NCBI GenBank assembly: GCA_001414485.1
Contig: LLEY01000290.1
Location: 1 to 48,853, forward strand
From: Calycina herbarum
Taxonomy: Eukaryota > Ascomycota > Leotiomycetes > Helotiales > Pezizellaceae
Direction: 5' to 3'
DNA: 48,853 nucleotides
Below the pieces are notes generated by a model. That model saw nothing but the letters and a program-made list of their open reading frames with translations. It was not told the origin of the DNA and did not search any database. Within the stretch, counting starts at the first letter, position 1; every line of letters starts with the position of its first letter. Position numbers and translations under genes: made by a program. Of the stretch, positions 10,400 to 19,689 are shown piece after piece.

Positions 10400-12639
10400 C
10401 TGAAGCTGAACATAGAGACGGCCTGGCAAACGTTTCGCTCGGCGGTAACTATTCCAGCATTCTCTTGGAAATCCTTCCAATTTCAACTGAGTTCTTGGCG
10501 TTTTCCGTATTTGCTGATAAAGAAGTCTCAAATAACTCCTTATCGAGGTTGATTAATCGTTTAGTTCTATCAATGGGGATATTGCGTTACCACACTATAA
10601 TGCATGTCATCGATATATGTCGCTGCAGTATCAAGTGAGAAAATCAAATTTATAACTGAGCTTCTCGTTCAATCAAATTTCAGCCTTGCATGAGTCTAGA
10701 CCATGTGCGAGAGGTGTAAGCAAACATCATATGTTTTAGTACTTTGAACAAACGGAAGACACGCTATCAGAGAGCCTCCACATATTGGTTCCTGCACATG
10801 TCGTATCGTCCTTGGCGAAGGACGAGACCGTTGGCTCATCCCTGAAGACCTCGTCTATTATTCGCAGTGAAAATTTAGAACCTGAATTTGTTACCGGTAA
10901 TATCGCGAATGGATGTTGAGTGCATTCTTTGTCTGAAAAACACAAATATGGAAGAAAACTCTATTCATCTTATTGTGGCTTGCTTACTTGTCTGTTTGTG
11001 GAAGTTGGAGAATCGACTTGCTTGTGGTCTTACATGTAACGTGTTTCTCGGTATATTCTGACTATTGGAGTTGTCACGGCCCAGCCCGTACATATTGATG
11101 GCACAAGAATATGTGAATCTCAGAGAAATGAATTGCGAGCCAACCACAGTCTGAAAAGAAAGGAGAGCAATATCAAACAAATTATCGTGATGATCAGGTG
11201 TAGAAATGTATTCGGATATCGTAAAACCACATGAGGCGATCATTGGACATCCACCAGCCCCCTAGTATTTTGTGTCACATAGTATACATACAGTCAGCTA
11301 ATATGAAATGCGGGGAAAATAGAGAAATATATAGAAGAATGATTTAATTAATACAAGTCTCCCAAAACTCTGAGTGCCCCACTTGCCCTCACTACGCACG
11401 TCGTATTCCTTCCGAAGAACCTGGAAGAGGGAGTTGCGGGTGTGGTTCTCACCTGCGTGGGAATTTTACGTAAGATTTCAGCTTATAACGAGGAAATATA
11501 TTTTGTACAAGGCTGAAGACATGAGTCACAAGAACACATCAGGATAGAAAACTATCACTCTTCTGTGGTGCCATAATACAACTAGGGAGTCTGTTGGGTA
11601 GAGAAGCATGAATTGACTCGAGTCTGGTCCATTGTGCATCCATTCAGACCCCGATCCAAGAAAGACCCTGAAAGCTCTATTTACCCTTAACTTTAAACTT
11701 CTCCCAAAGCTTGTGGCTTATGCAAGGGTATTGCCGAATGTGGGGCGGAGAAATTCTTACACGCATGAAGCATGGAGCAGTTACTGGCCAATATCCGAAA
11801 ACAACTGGTGAGCAAAGGAAGAGGTTGACAATCTGAAAGATACGACGACCAAATGCAGTCAGATTCGTTATAACCGAAGAGAAAACTAATGAAAATGAAA
11901 AGTTTCCGAATAGAAGGATGAGCAGCCACGCAGCAACTGTTGAACGCCTTAGTAATGAACGGCAATATAGGGAATTTAGCCTAGCCTCTTCCCCGCCCAA
12001 AGTCAGCAAGCAATATACGACAAAGCAGACGCATACATAAAATTGAATAGGGAAGTTGTGACAAAGAGTTATTGGAGGGGCGGTCGCACAATTCTCTAAA
12101 CCACTGAGTTGGGAAACATGCGACCTGGGAAATTGTACAACATTTGGGTAGACCAAGTTAACTACGACCTCTTTTCTTGCGGGAGTCGAGACCATGGGTG
12201 TACTGAACCAAAAGACATCAGAAATTACTCTCAATCTGACCACAAAGCATTGAGGGCTTGTTGGTTTTCAGCCACCACGCAATCAGCTGATGTATTGTAC
12301 AAGGTGCCTCGGTAAAAGTTATCGTATATGGAGCCTGATTTGCAGTCCATAGCAGAAAGTTTGTCATGCCAAACTATCTTCGGTGATGCTATTGGAAAAC
12401 TGAGCTGAGCTATCTCGGCCTTTTTCGAAAGCTTGCGAATTGCTGGAGGTGTGTGGGATAAATACGAGCATCCTAGATATGCTCAACTCCTTCGCAAGAC
12501 AGCCTGGAAGTAGATTCGTGCCTAAGTTCCAAAGTTTCATTCGCGGGTGCTTCAAATAACGACAACCATGCCGAACTTTTAATCGAACCAAAGCTGACGT
12601 GGTTGATGTGACTGAAAAAAGATGACAGAAAGAGTGATA
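10400..12639. other. Gene-island intergenic DNA without a supported gene
   Basis: Normal composition with scattered short open frames on both strands. The longest is the 188-residue frame 11677-12243 on the minus strand; it overlaps a second long frame and shows no domain, signal or start context. A stop-free stretch at 10737-10917 on the plus strand has coding-like residue use (for example LVPAHVVSSLAKDE) but no start and no partner exon that I can find. This may be degraded gene sequence. Confidence 0.4.
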
Positions 12640-13007
12640 GCACAGGTTCTGCCTGGCTTGAGTAGCCACAGACGGTGGTCTATGTTACTACCTTAGGACG
12701 GAGTGCGAGCAGAACCACGAAGCGTTGTTTGCCTAGATGTGGACCTTCGTCCAGTTTAGCCTGCACCGTGAGAGCTGTGTTGACTGATGTGAATGTATGC
12801 TCATCCACAAGTCTTCGTGGTGGTTTCTCGAGAAGTAACCTTCGGAATCTTATCATCCATCATAAGGTACATATCAAGTGTTAAACTTTTCCCTTTGACA
12901 CCTTGCTCCTGCCACAATTCTCTGATTTCATCTACAATCGAATTGCCGAATTTCCTTTGCTCCTCTTTGTTGTAACTTTCACCCCCCATCTTCTCACAAG
13001 AATTCAA
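12640..13007 (-). other. Coding-like relic, possibly the decayed C-terminal part of the HET gene
   Basis: Reading the minus strand from 13007 gives a hydrophilic stretch, KEEQRKFGNSIVDEIRELWQ and then MYLMMDDKIPKV. A neighbouring frame then carries LVDEHTFTSVNTALTVQAKL followed by LGKQRFVVLLAL before a stop near 12690. The two pieces are joined by a frame change near 12830, so either an intron or a frameshift is needed. I recognise no family. Strand and position (about 350 bases beyond the end of the HET remnant, separated by an AT-rich stretch at 13090-13260) suggest it could be its lost C-terminal half, but that is inference. Confidence 0.3.
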
Positions 13008-13352
13008 TTCGATATACTAGATCGGGTATCTTGGGACCACCAGGACCGTGCGCCGTGCTTCCTCCTCACCAAAAAACCTTCAAAAACACTCTAAATCGCC
13101 CTGTTTAATAATTTATAACAAATTAACCACTAACTCAAATATTTCAAGACCAGTATTAAAATAAAGGCATTTACAATCTATTTAATTTCATAAGTAGATA
13201 GCAACTTCTTTCCCAGAAATATGTAGTTATTATAGATACTAAAACAAGCACTATTTCTTCACCTAATTTCAGTGTTGCTCGCTTATCCCACTGACGGTCC
13301 CACGAAACCCGACCGTGTATCTGATATTACACTCAAATCTTGCCATAGTTCT

Positions 13353-14169
13353 TTAGTCGAATTCTCTGGAGATGATTTGTACGACTGCCCTTGGTTGTTT
13401 CGCTTTTCGTTGGTCTTCAGTCCAAGCGGATATGGATTCATCGTCACTCTTTCTCAAGATCTCCAATTGAAGTCTTTGGAAGGCGTTCTTGCCTTCTCCA
13501 TAGAGAGGCGGCATGTGTACCCCAAAGAGCCCCATGAGACAGTAGGCGTAATTTCTTCAACCCTTGTGGTTGTTCTTGTGGATGCTCACGACATGCTCTG
13601 TGCGACAGATGCGTTCTCGAAGCTGTACAAAGACCCGATGCCAGTGATATCTGAGATTCGATCTTCGAGGCTGTCCTTGGTGCCCAAGAAATTCCAGGCT
13701 CGACCATAAAACACTACCTTCTTCGGTGCTACTATCAACCTATAAGTATGCCGAGTTTGATTGGGAGAGACAACTAACAAAGTTCCTGTAGTGTCCAACC
13801 TCTCGTGAATCATATGCTCTGGTCCAATTCGGAATCCTCGTCAACGTCGGATAGATAAGCATAGCACACCTCAGCCTTTCGATACCACAAAAACATGGAA
13901 TTGATGGCCTCGGATAACTCAGTACTGCTTGTTTTGTCGATGCAGCAGGTATCAACCCAGATATATCGCAACCCATCATCCATCGCTTGGAAGCAGCTGC
14001 GATTGATATTTTCGTAGTCCAGGAGCTGATACGCTCTTCCCGCCCGCCCGGCATTCATGGCTTGAAATGACACCTCTTGCTTCTCCCATCGGTGGCTCAG
14101 AATGGCATACTTGGGGATTTCGCCATAGAATTCTTCCAGAGCAAGTGTGCTTGTGTTCAGGAGACGCAT
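13353..14169 (-). pseudogene. HET-domain (heterokaryon incompatibility) gene remnant
   Basis: The start at 14169 gives MRLLNTSTLALEEF, the standard opening of HET proteins, then IPKYAILSHRWEKQEVSF, YIWVDTCCIDKTSS, EAINSMFLWYRKAEVCYAYL. A TGA at 13812-13810 stands where Trp precedes FTRGWTLQEL. An intron (13778-13732, donor GTTAGT, acceptor TAG, 47 nt) restores LLAPKKVVFYG and WNFLGTKDSLEDRISDITGI. A second TGA at 13588-13586 stands for Trp in the MSWAS segment. An extra two bases near 13555 shift the frame before YCLMGLFGVHMPPLYGEG. A stop at 13353 ends it after the HET domain, far short of the usual 500-800 residues. HET proteins trigger cell death upon non-self fusion in ascomycetes. Both stop changes are G to A, so RIP or RIP-like mutation is plausible. 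The gene is dead. Confidence 0.9.
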
Positions 14170-14527
14170 TCTCGAGGTTTGGTATGGCTCTTAGCGCTCG
14201 TGTGTGGTTGCTGAGTTCTTTAGGCTGGCTCAGCTGCATAGCGATTGCGAGGAGAACTTGGATTTCGAAGCCATTCCATATTGAATTCCTTGCACCGACA
14301 CGGAAATAAAAAGGGAAAGGAAAGGAAAACTAAGAGGTAGTATGCAAAGAGAGACTTCTATCAATATAATATGCATGTCGCAAGATGGAGGGGTAGATGG
14401 CGGTGAAACTATTAATCCGATCCGACCGGAATACATAATTCCCCGCTTCTTTGACAACTTCACCGAACGACCGGGGAGAGAGGTGAGTAGTTGCAATGAG
14501 TTACGTACCAAGATTCGACAAAGACCC

Positions 14528-14612
14528 GGCGGCATGTTACAACCAGCTAACTGGACATCGCTTCTCTTAGCGAATACGCGACCGGAGTTTGAATCCCAGT
14601 TCCTCCGCCCCA
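14528..14612 (+). other. tRNA-like segment with A-box and B-box resemblance
   Basis: CAGCTAACTGG (14544-14554) resembles a pol III A box. AGTTTGAATCC (14586-14596) differs from the B-box core GGTTCGAATCC at two positions. Between them TCGCT and AGCGA form a five-pair stem around a six-base loop, like an anticodon arm. GGCGG at 14528 can pair with CCGCC at 14605-14609, and CCA follows. T-stem and acceptor pairing are imperfect, so this is at best a tRNA pseudogene or tRNA-derived repeat. An encoded CCA would point to retroposition. It lies between the divergent HET remnant and the secreted enzyme. Confidence 0.25.
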
Positions 14613-14839
14613 AGCCGTGCCATAAAATTACACAAGTTGGGAGTCAAGCCATTGGAGAGTTCCTGCATAGTCTCCCATTTCAACAAGTTCTCCAGCCCCC
14701 TGAAAGCGCGGCTTCTACACACAAGAAGGATGAGCCTCCACACGCGTCCATTGCCGTCCATCGGGATTTTGAAGCATCAACCGAATACGCATGAAGCGTT
14801 CAGAACGGATACAAATGTAATCTGCCTGTTTGCTAAAGG

Positions 14840-14847
14840 TATAAGTA
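14840..14847 (+). promoter_or_regulatory. Possible TATA box of the secreted CrtC/Diels-Alderase-type gene
   Basis: TATAAGTA lies 113 nt before the ATG at 14953, followed by a pyrimidine-rich leader (TTATTCTTCCTTC). Spacing is similar to the TATA box of the other intact gene in the island. No other regulatory site stands out. Confidence 0.4.
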
Positions 14848-14952
14848 CTTGCAAATTTTCTTACACAATTATCATAAGCCATTCAACTTATTCTTCCTTC
14901 AAGCTTCCACCTATTGAGCTTCTTATTTTTCCACCACCGATCCCATCCAAAA

Positions 14953-16071
14953 ATGTTTTCATTCGTCTTGATAACATTCATCTTGGCGGCTACAATGGCC
15001 ACGGCGAGCCCTCCAGCACTTCCTTGTATCATCGACCGCCAAAGTCCAAATACCGACGTCAATGGTTCAGTCGATATGACCACAAACGCTTTGGGTCACC
15101 TCGATGCTCCTATGGTTACTTCTTTCAATTCTACCGTCAATGATGACTATTCATTTGATGCTGTTTCTTCTGACGGCACTGCCGCCATGGCTTTCACTTT
15201 CAGCCGGGGTACCATCGTCGGACATCCTCTAGCCCAACGTCTGTTCATTTCAGTTGTCTGGCCCAACGGCACAAGATATATGGAGACGACCTATGCAGAA
15301 GAGTCCATCGTTCGGCAATGCCATGCTTCGACAGTTGGGACATGGTATAACACCACCTCAGGAATGAATTGGACATTTGATGCTTCCAAGGATTTCTCGA
15401 AAACTGTAGTAACTGTAGACTCCTCTACGATTAAAGGAACCTACACCCTGCATGCTCGAAGCCCGTCTTTCTATCCTGATGGATCAACTTATCCAAATCT
15501 CACAGCAAATACACTCTTTGCCCCTTATTTATATTGGACCGAGAACGTCCCAACGGGAATTGCAACTGCAAACCTTACCATCAAGAATACCCCATTCATC
15601 TTAAAAGGCTATGGAGGGAGAGAACGAAACTGGAATTCATTTGCATGGTCTGATATCAGCAAAGCTTGGGATCAAGCACGAGCAACGATCGGACCATACA
15701 CTCTAATGATCTGGACCTACGACTCAAAGATCACCAACCAACCATCTTTCACCAGTGTACTAATGCGTGGGAAAGAAGTTATTTTTCGGACTCAGTCAAC
15801 CGCCCACTCAAATGGCAGTCCTTATTCGTCTATCAATTCCACAAATACCGGTTCGACTCGCTTGTCTTCTCCTCCGGGATCTGCGACTCTTCTACCCGAA
15901 TCTGATTTCACAGGCTATGTAATGGAAATGGTGTATCCGAGTAGTGGGAAGGCATGGCGATTTGAAATTGAATTCACGCGTTGCATTTATTGGTTCAGAG
16001 CTGGGAAAGATGCTTTGATTGGAGGATTTGTAGGTAATGGAGACACTGTTCTCCCGCTTTTTTTCTCTTAA
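14953..16071 (+). CDS. Secreted CrtC/AttH-fold protein, Diels-Alderase or kievitone-hydratase-like
   Basis: Intron-less, 372 residues, intact. ATG 14953 is chosen because it has the context CCAAAAATG and begins a signal peptide (MFSFVLITFILAATMATA); the longer frame to 14914 lacks an ATG. The protein shows the two-domain lipocalin-like architecture of the family. The N-terminal half includes LFISVVWPNGTRYMETTY (97-114) and WYNTTSGMNWTFD (131-143). The conserved centre is GYGGRERNWNSFAW then GPY (219-249). The C-terminal half ends GYVMEMVYPSSGKAWRFEIE with IYWFRAG. Known of the family: fungal Diels-Alderases of polyketide clusters, usually cytosolic, and secreted glycosylated kievitone hydratase, which detoxifies a bean phytoalexin. 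Nine N-glycosylation sequons (N37, 59, 105, 133, 139, 182, 207, 287, 295) and the leader favour an extracellular enzyme. No polyketide synthase or other pathway gene is nearby. The substrate cannot be read from sequence. Confidence 0.82.
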   Translation: MFSFVLITFILAATMATASPPALPCIIDRQSPNTDVNGSVDMTTNALGHLDAPMVTSFNSTVNDDYSFDAVSSDGTAAMAFTFSRGTIVGHPLAQRLFISVVWPNGTRYMETTYAEESIVRQCHASTVGTWYNTTSGMNWTFDASKDFSKTVVTVDSSTIKGTYTLHARSPSFYPDGSTYPNLTANTLFAPYLYWTENVPTGIATANLTIKNTPFILKGYGGRERNWNSFAWSDISKAWDQARATIGPYTLMIWTYDSKITNQPSFTSVLMRGKEVIFRTQSTAHSNGSPYSSINSTNTGSTRLSSPPGSATLLPESDFTGYVMEMVYPSSGKAWRFEIEFTRCIYWFRAGKDALIGGFVGNGDTVLPLFFS

Positions 16072-16687
16072 ATCCCTCCTGAATCACTCCTAAGTCATTC
16101 CTGAACCCCAGCATTATCCTGTGCCGAATCCCGAAACACTTTTTGATTGGCAAATACTGACCCCCCATCTTCTAGGGGGGGACTATCAGGGGTGGAGAAG
16201 TTGGTAGGAAGCAGTATGAGGGGTTGACTAGTGGGTCGGTTCAGCAAAGTTTCCATTGATTTCAAGTAGGTGAGTAAGGGTTGTCCTATCGCTGATTATT
16301 TCAATTTTGTCGTCTTCTGGGTTAATCCTGCGATGTGGCTTTCAATATTCGAATACCTTTTGGTAAAATACTTTTTTTTATAAGAGGGGGGGCAAAATAA
16401 GTTAGCCTTAGCAATTCATATTCCCTCCTTGAAATAGGAGTGTTAATACCATCTTATCGTCTACCTTTTTCATCTCATCCTCTATTATTTCGTTATGATT
16501 CTTCGCCTTCACTCTCCAATCCCCAAACACGCTTACAGCTCTTTCAAACTCCCACGCTCGCAGAGCAGTCTATGTGAATGTTTGAAATGAGAACTCGCTT
16601 AGAGCTCTCGTTGAAATAATCAGGCTAGCAATTTTTTCCCCTTCACTTTTGTTGGCACTCTCGCGGTGGACATTGCTAATGAACAAA
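16072..16687. other. 3' flank of the secreted enzyme gene, no gene seen
   Basis: Ordinary island composition with homopolymer-rich stretches (G runs near 16176 and 16386, T run near 16372). No convincing open frame or motif. It probably contains the transcript end of the upstream gene. Confidence 0.45.
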
Positions 16688-16825
16688 TAACCCCTTGTTC
16701 AAACTTTCTAGTGCTACTTTGGAACTTGATTATTCTAAAACACATAGGCTAATACTCCTAAATTGTTCTAAATACTTAGGATAATTTACTTGAATTACAC
16801 TAGAAAGTTAGAACAACGAGGGTTA
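16688..16825. mobile_element. 138-bp foldback (MITE-like) element at the island edge
   Basis: Termini TAACCCCTTGTTC...AACTTTCTAGTG and CACTAGAAAGTT...GAACAACGAGGGTTA form an imperfect inverted repeat of about 28 bp around a roughly 80-bp AT-rich centre. Candidate TA dinucleotides lie at its edges, but no clear target duplication is visible. The termini do not match the other TIR elements in the window. It carries no coding capacity, so it would be non-autonomous. It lies at the point where composition changes to RIP-type DNA. Confidence 0.6.
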
Positions 16826-17254
16826 TATAGGCAGGTACGAACCTGAAATATTTACTAACACTTTTAATGCCTCTCGCGAGGCGCTTACCTAGAGAAAAAC
16901 AGTATAATTGGTTTTGTTATACGTGGTTAGATGTTATAGTCTTTTACTTAAAATCTAGATCGTATCTTCTAGAGGTAGAGTAAAAATCGGAGAAGATTAA
17001 AACGAGATTACTATTCACTTTTTATATTCTAGCAACTCGTAATATACGTTTAAGGCTATAGACTATATAGTTACCTTACTACTTTAACCTTCTCCGCTTC
17101 TCTTATCTACAAATATATCTCTTCTAGGTATTAAATTTCGTCTACTATTAAGATATTATAATTTGAAAGTTACTAGACTTGAACTTCTATTACTTATAGT
17201 CAGTTACGAGTTAAGCTTAAATTTACCTACTTTTTTTATAATCCGAGCGTTTTA
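16826..17254. other. RIP-type AT-rich DNA without identified element
   Basis: First part of the right-hand repeat block; CpA is scarce and stops occur in all frames. Apart from a small palindrome GCCTCTCGCGAGGC near 16867-16880, no structure or homology to the other elements was recognised. Confidence 0.4.
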
Positions 17255-18408
17255 CGTAACGTATTTCCCGGTCGAGTAGATTACCCGGTTAAGTAGATTA
17301 CGAGAATACTAAAACGCGACAACTCTAAATATATTATAATAACACTATTAAAAAAAACCCTAGCTACTTATATTAATCGATTCCTAAGGTGTCTTATATA
17401 TACGAGTATTATATCTAACCTAACTATATAAACTATAACGTCGCCGCTTATCTTCGAAGCACTAGCGCTATATATTATTACTACTCTCTTTCTACTAAGT
17501 TTAAGTACTTTAAATAATTTCCTCGCCTTTCTTAACTATAAGACTTCTACCTTAGTAAATACGCCTCTTTCGCTTTCTCTCTCTTCTCTTTTTAAGCTAA
17601 TTTGCCTCTTATAACACCTTAATTTCAGCGCTTATAAGAGTAGCTTTATATAATATAATTTAAGCTCTCTTAGTAAGCTAATCGAATACCTCGTTAATTA
17701 ATATAGGAGAGCTATCTTAGTATTATATAATACGGTTTTTAAGATATATAGTCTAGAATTCAAGCTCTATTACGTTTTATAGCGTCTTTAGAGTCTAGTT
17801 TAGCTCGTTTATAAGAGGTGGAGTTAGTGTCTTTAGCCTTAGATTAAGATAAGAAAGGACGTTCTTAGAGTCTTTATACTAAGCTCTTTTATAATCGTAC
17901 TTACGGCTAAATTTTATCTTAATCTCTATATAGCGTTTAATAAAGATAGAAGTCTAATTCTTATCTACTAGAGGCGCGTCGCGTTTAGAAAGAAGAAGGT
18001 CTACTATTTCTTAAACAGCTACTAGCTAGAGTAGAAATCTACGTAAATCTAGGTTAAGAATATATCGTATAATAGCTAGCTCTTCTTAGAAGGTAAGTTT
18101 TTAAGTATTAGAGAGAGTGTTATATTATAAAAGTAGTCTATATAATCGGTTATAGAAGAATATATAGAGTATGTTATACGCTTTAATATAAGCTCGTATA
18201 CTTCTAAATTAACCTGATTTAAAGGCTTAAATAGCTAAAAGAATACAACTCTCTTAATTAGAGAGCTAGGCTTAATATAGTAGTAGTATTTTTAATTTTT
18301 AAGTAGAGTGTCGCGTTTTAGTATTCTTATAATCTACTCGACTAGGTAATCTACTCGACTAGGTAATCTACTCGACTAGGTAATCTACTCGACCGGGAAA
18401 TACGTTAC
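17255..18408 (-). mobile_element. Internally deleted pogo/Fot1 element with minisatellite TIRs
   Basis: Inverted termini GTAACGTATTTCCCGG lie at 17256 and, reversed, at 18408, with TA on both outer sides (17253-17254 and 18409-18410). Just inside, GAGTAGATTAC is repeated, twice on the left and four times on the right (unit of about 17 bp, 18335-18400). Between the TIRs, minus-strand read-through gives the pogo DNA-binding part (LVDKNLTSIFIKRYIEIKIKF then KYDYKRA, where GKNW and FSR blocks are expected). It goes directly to the C-terminal tail (ELN-stop-TLKTL, then LKKRRERKRGVFTK). The roughly 250-residue DDE catalytic core is missing between them, near 17860. This is a non-autonomous derivative that could only have moved with a helper. 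Confidence 0.82.
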
Positions 18409-18573
18409 TATAATCGTGTCTAGAAGGCTATATAGAAAATTAGCTAAATAACTACTTATTCGATTAATACTACTATATATATAATATTAAAGCTTTTGAA
18501 GATATATTCTAATCCTTTTATATATATAGTTCTATAATAGTATCTTAAATTAATTCTAATCGTTATACTACGA

Positions 18574-19520
18574 TTAAAATAGCGATTTAAGCTAAAGTAA
18601 GATATAATAATACTAACTTCGTAGAGATAGCTAGAGAGTTTAAATATAGTAGTATATCTATATATAATATTAAATAAGAGCTCTTAGTAGAAGTAGCTCT
18701 TACTTCTTATCCTTGCTATAAAGCTAAACTAGGAACTAGAGCCGCCTAGAATACTATAGTAGAGGTATTTATTCGAGAGCTTCTAGTATAAGATAATAAG
18801 CTTATAGTAGATAAGATAGCGGATTATATATATAAAGTATTCGATCTTCAGCTCTCGAAGTAGTAGATTTATAGAATATATAAGAGTATAGAGATATTAT
18901 ATAAGAAGTTAGACTACTTCGTAAGTTAGTAGAATCTTTAATTAATATAAGTGTAGAGAGATAAATTAGCTATGTAGAAGAGAAAGAGACTTATATTCCT
19001 TAACGAATCTACCTCTAATAAAGCTACTAGCGTACGACGATATAGATAAGCGCTAATTAGAATAAGAGTATACTCTAAGAGATAGTTAAAGTAATCGAGA
19101 GTTTAGAGCGTATTACTAGTATATACGCTTAATAGATAGCTATTACCTATTATATTCTAGAGAGCGATTATAGCTAAGATATTCGCGAAGTAGTTAGAAG
19201 AAGATATTCTACTATAGTATAATAGAGCGCCTAGTAATCGAGATATAATTATAATAGATAATTATTCTATCTACTAAAGCTTATAAGTAGTAGAGATATA
19301 TAAGAAGAGAGAGATAATAGTAGAGTACTTACTACTATATTATTCTTAATTTAATTCTATTAAATCGAGCTTTAAAGACCTTAAGACCTCTATCCGCTAA
19401 TACTATAAATAAGCGTATATATCCTCTGATTATAATAGCTTTAAAAGCTTTTTATAAGAGTAAATACTATATATAAGTAAAGAAGAGAGCGTGAAAAAGA
19501 GAGCGTAAAAAAGAGAGCTA
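18574..19520 (+). pseudogene. mariner/IS630-like transposase relic
   Basis: Read-through gives an N-terminal helix-turn-helix region (NNTNFVEIARELKYSSISIYN near 18610-18672), a leucine-rich linker and a DDE_3-type core. The core includes NRDIIIIDNYSIYQS (second Asp kept, GAT at 19257-19259). Where the family has YSPDFNPIE, this copy has a stop and FNSIKS, so the third acid reads Lys (GAA to AAA). TAG/TAA codons occur throughout. A 5'-end fragment of the same transposase recurs at 28757-28938. I could not define its terminal repeats. Confidence 0.78.
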
Positions 19521-19689
19521 AGAAGTACTTTAAAAATTACTTTTATAATATTAAATAGATTATATTATATATAATTAATTTAAAGGATTAACGTAGTTTA
19601 TTATCGAGTCGTCTATATTATTAAGTTATCTACTTTTTCTTATATTCTACTCTACTAACTTTAACACGTGTTTTCTTAACTACTATAAA

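Noticed and set aside
11677..12243. 188-residue minus-strand open frame
   Set aside because: No domain, poor start context, another long frame overlaps it, and residue use is erratic.
13272..13709. 145-residue plus-strand open frame
   Set aside because: Antisense to the HET exon, whose motifs are unmistakable on the minus strand.
14342..14794. 150-residue plus-strand open frame
   Set aside because: No recognisable family or signal, overlaps the tRNA-like segment and is overlapped by frames on both strands; kept out as unsupported.
14914..14952. Longer N-terminus for the secreted CrtC-type protein
   Set aside because: It would start at TTG and bury the signal peptide; the ATG at 14953 has good context.
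16176..16190. G-quadruplex candidate from the G run
   Set aside because: Only one long G run nearby; four spaced G tracts are not present.
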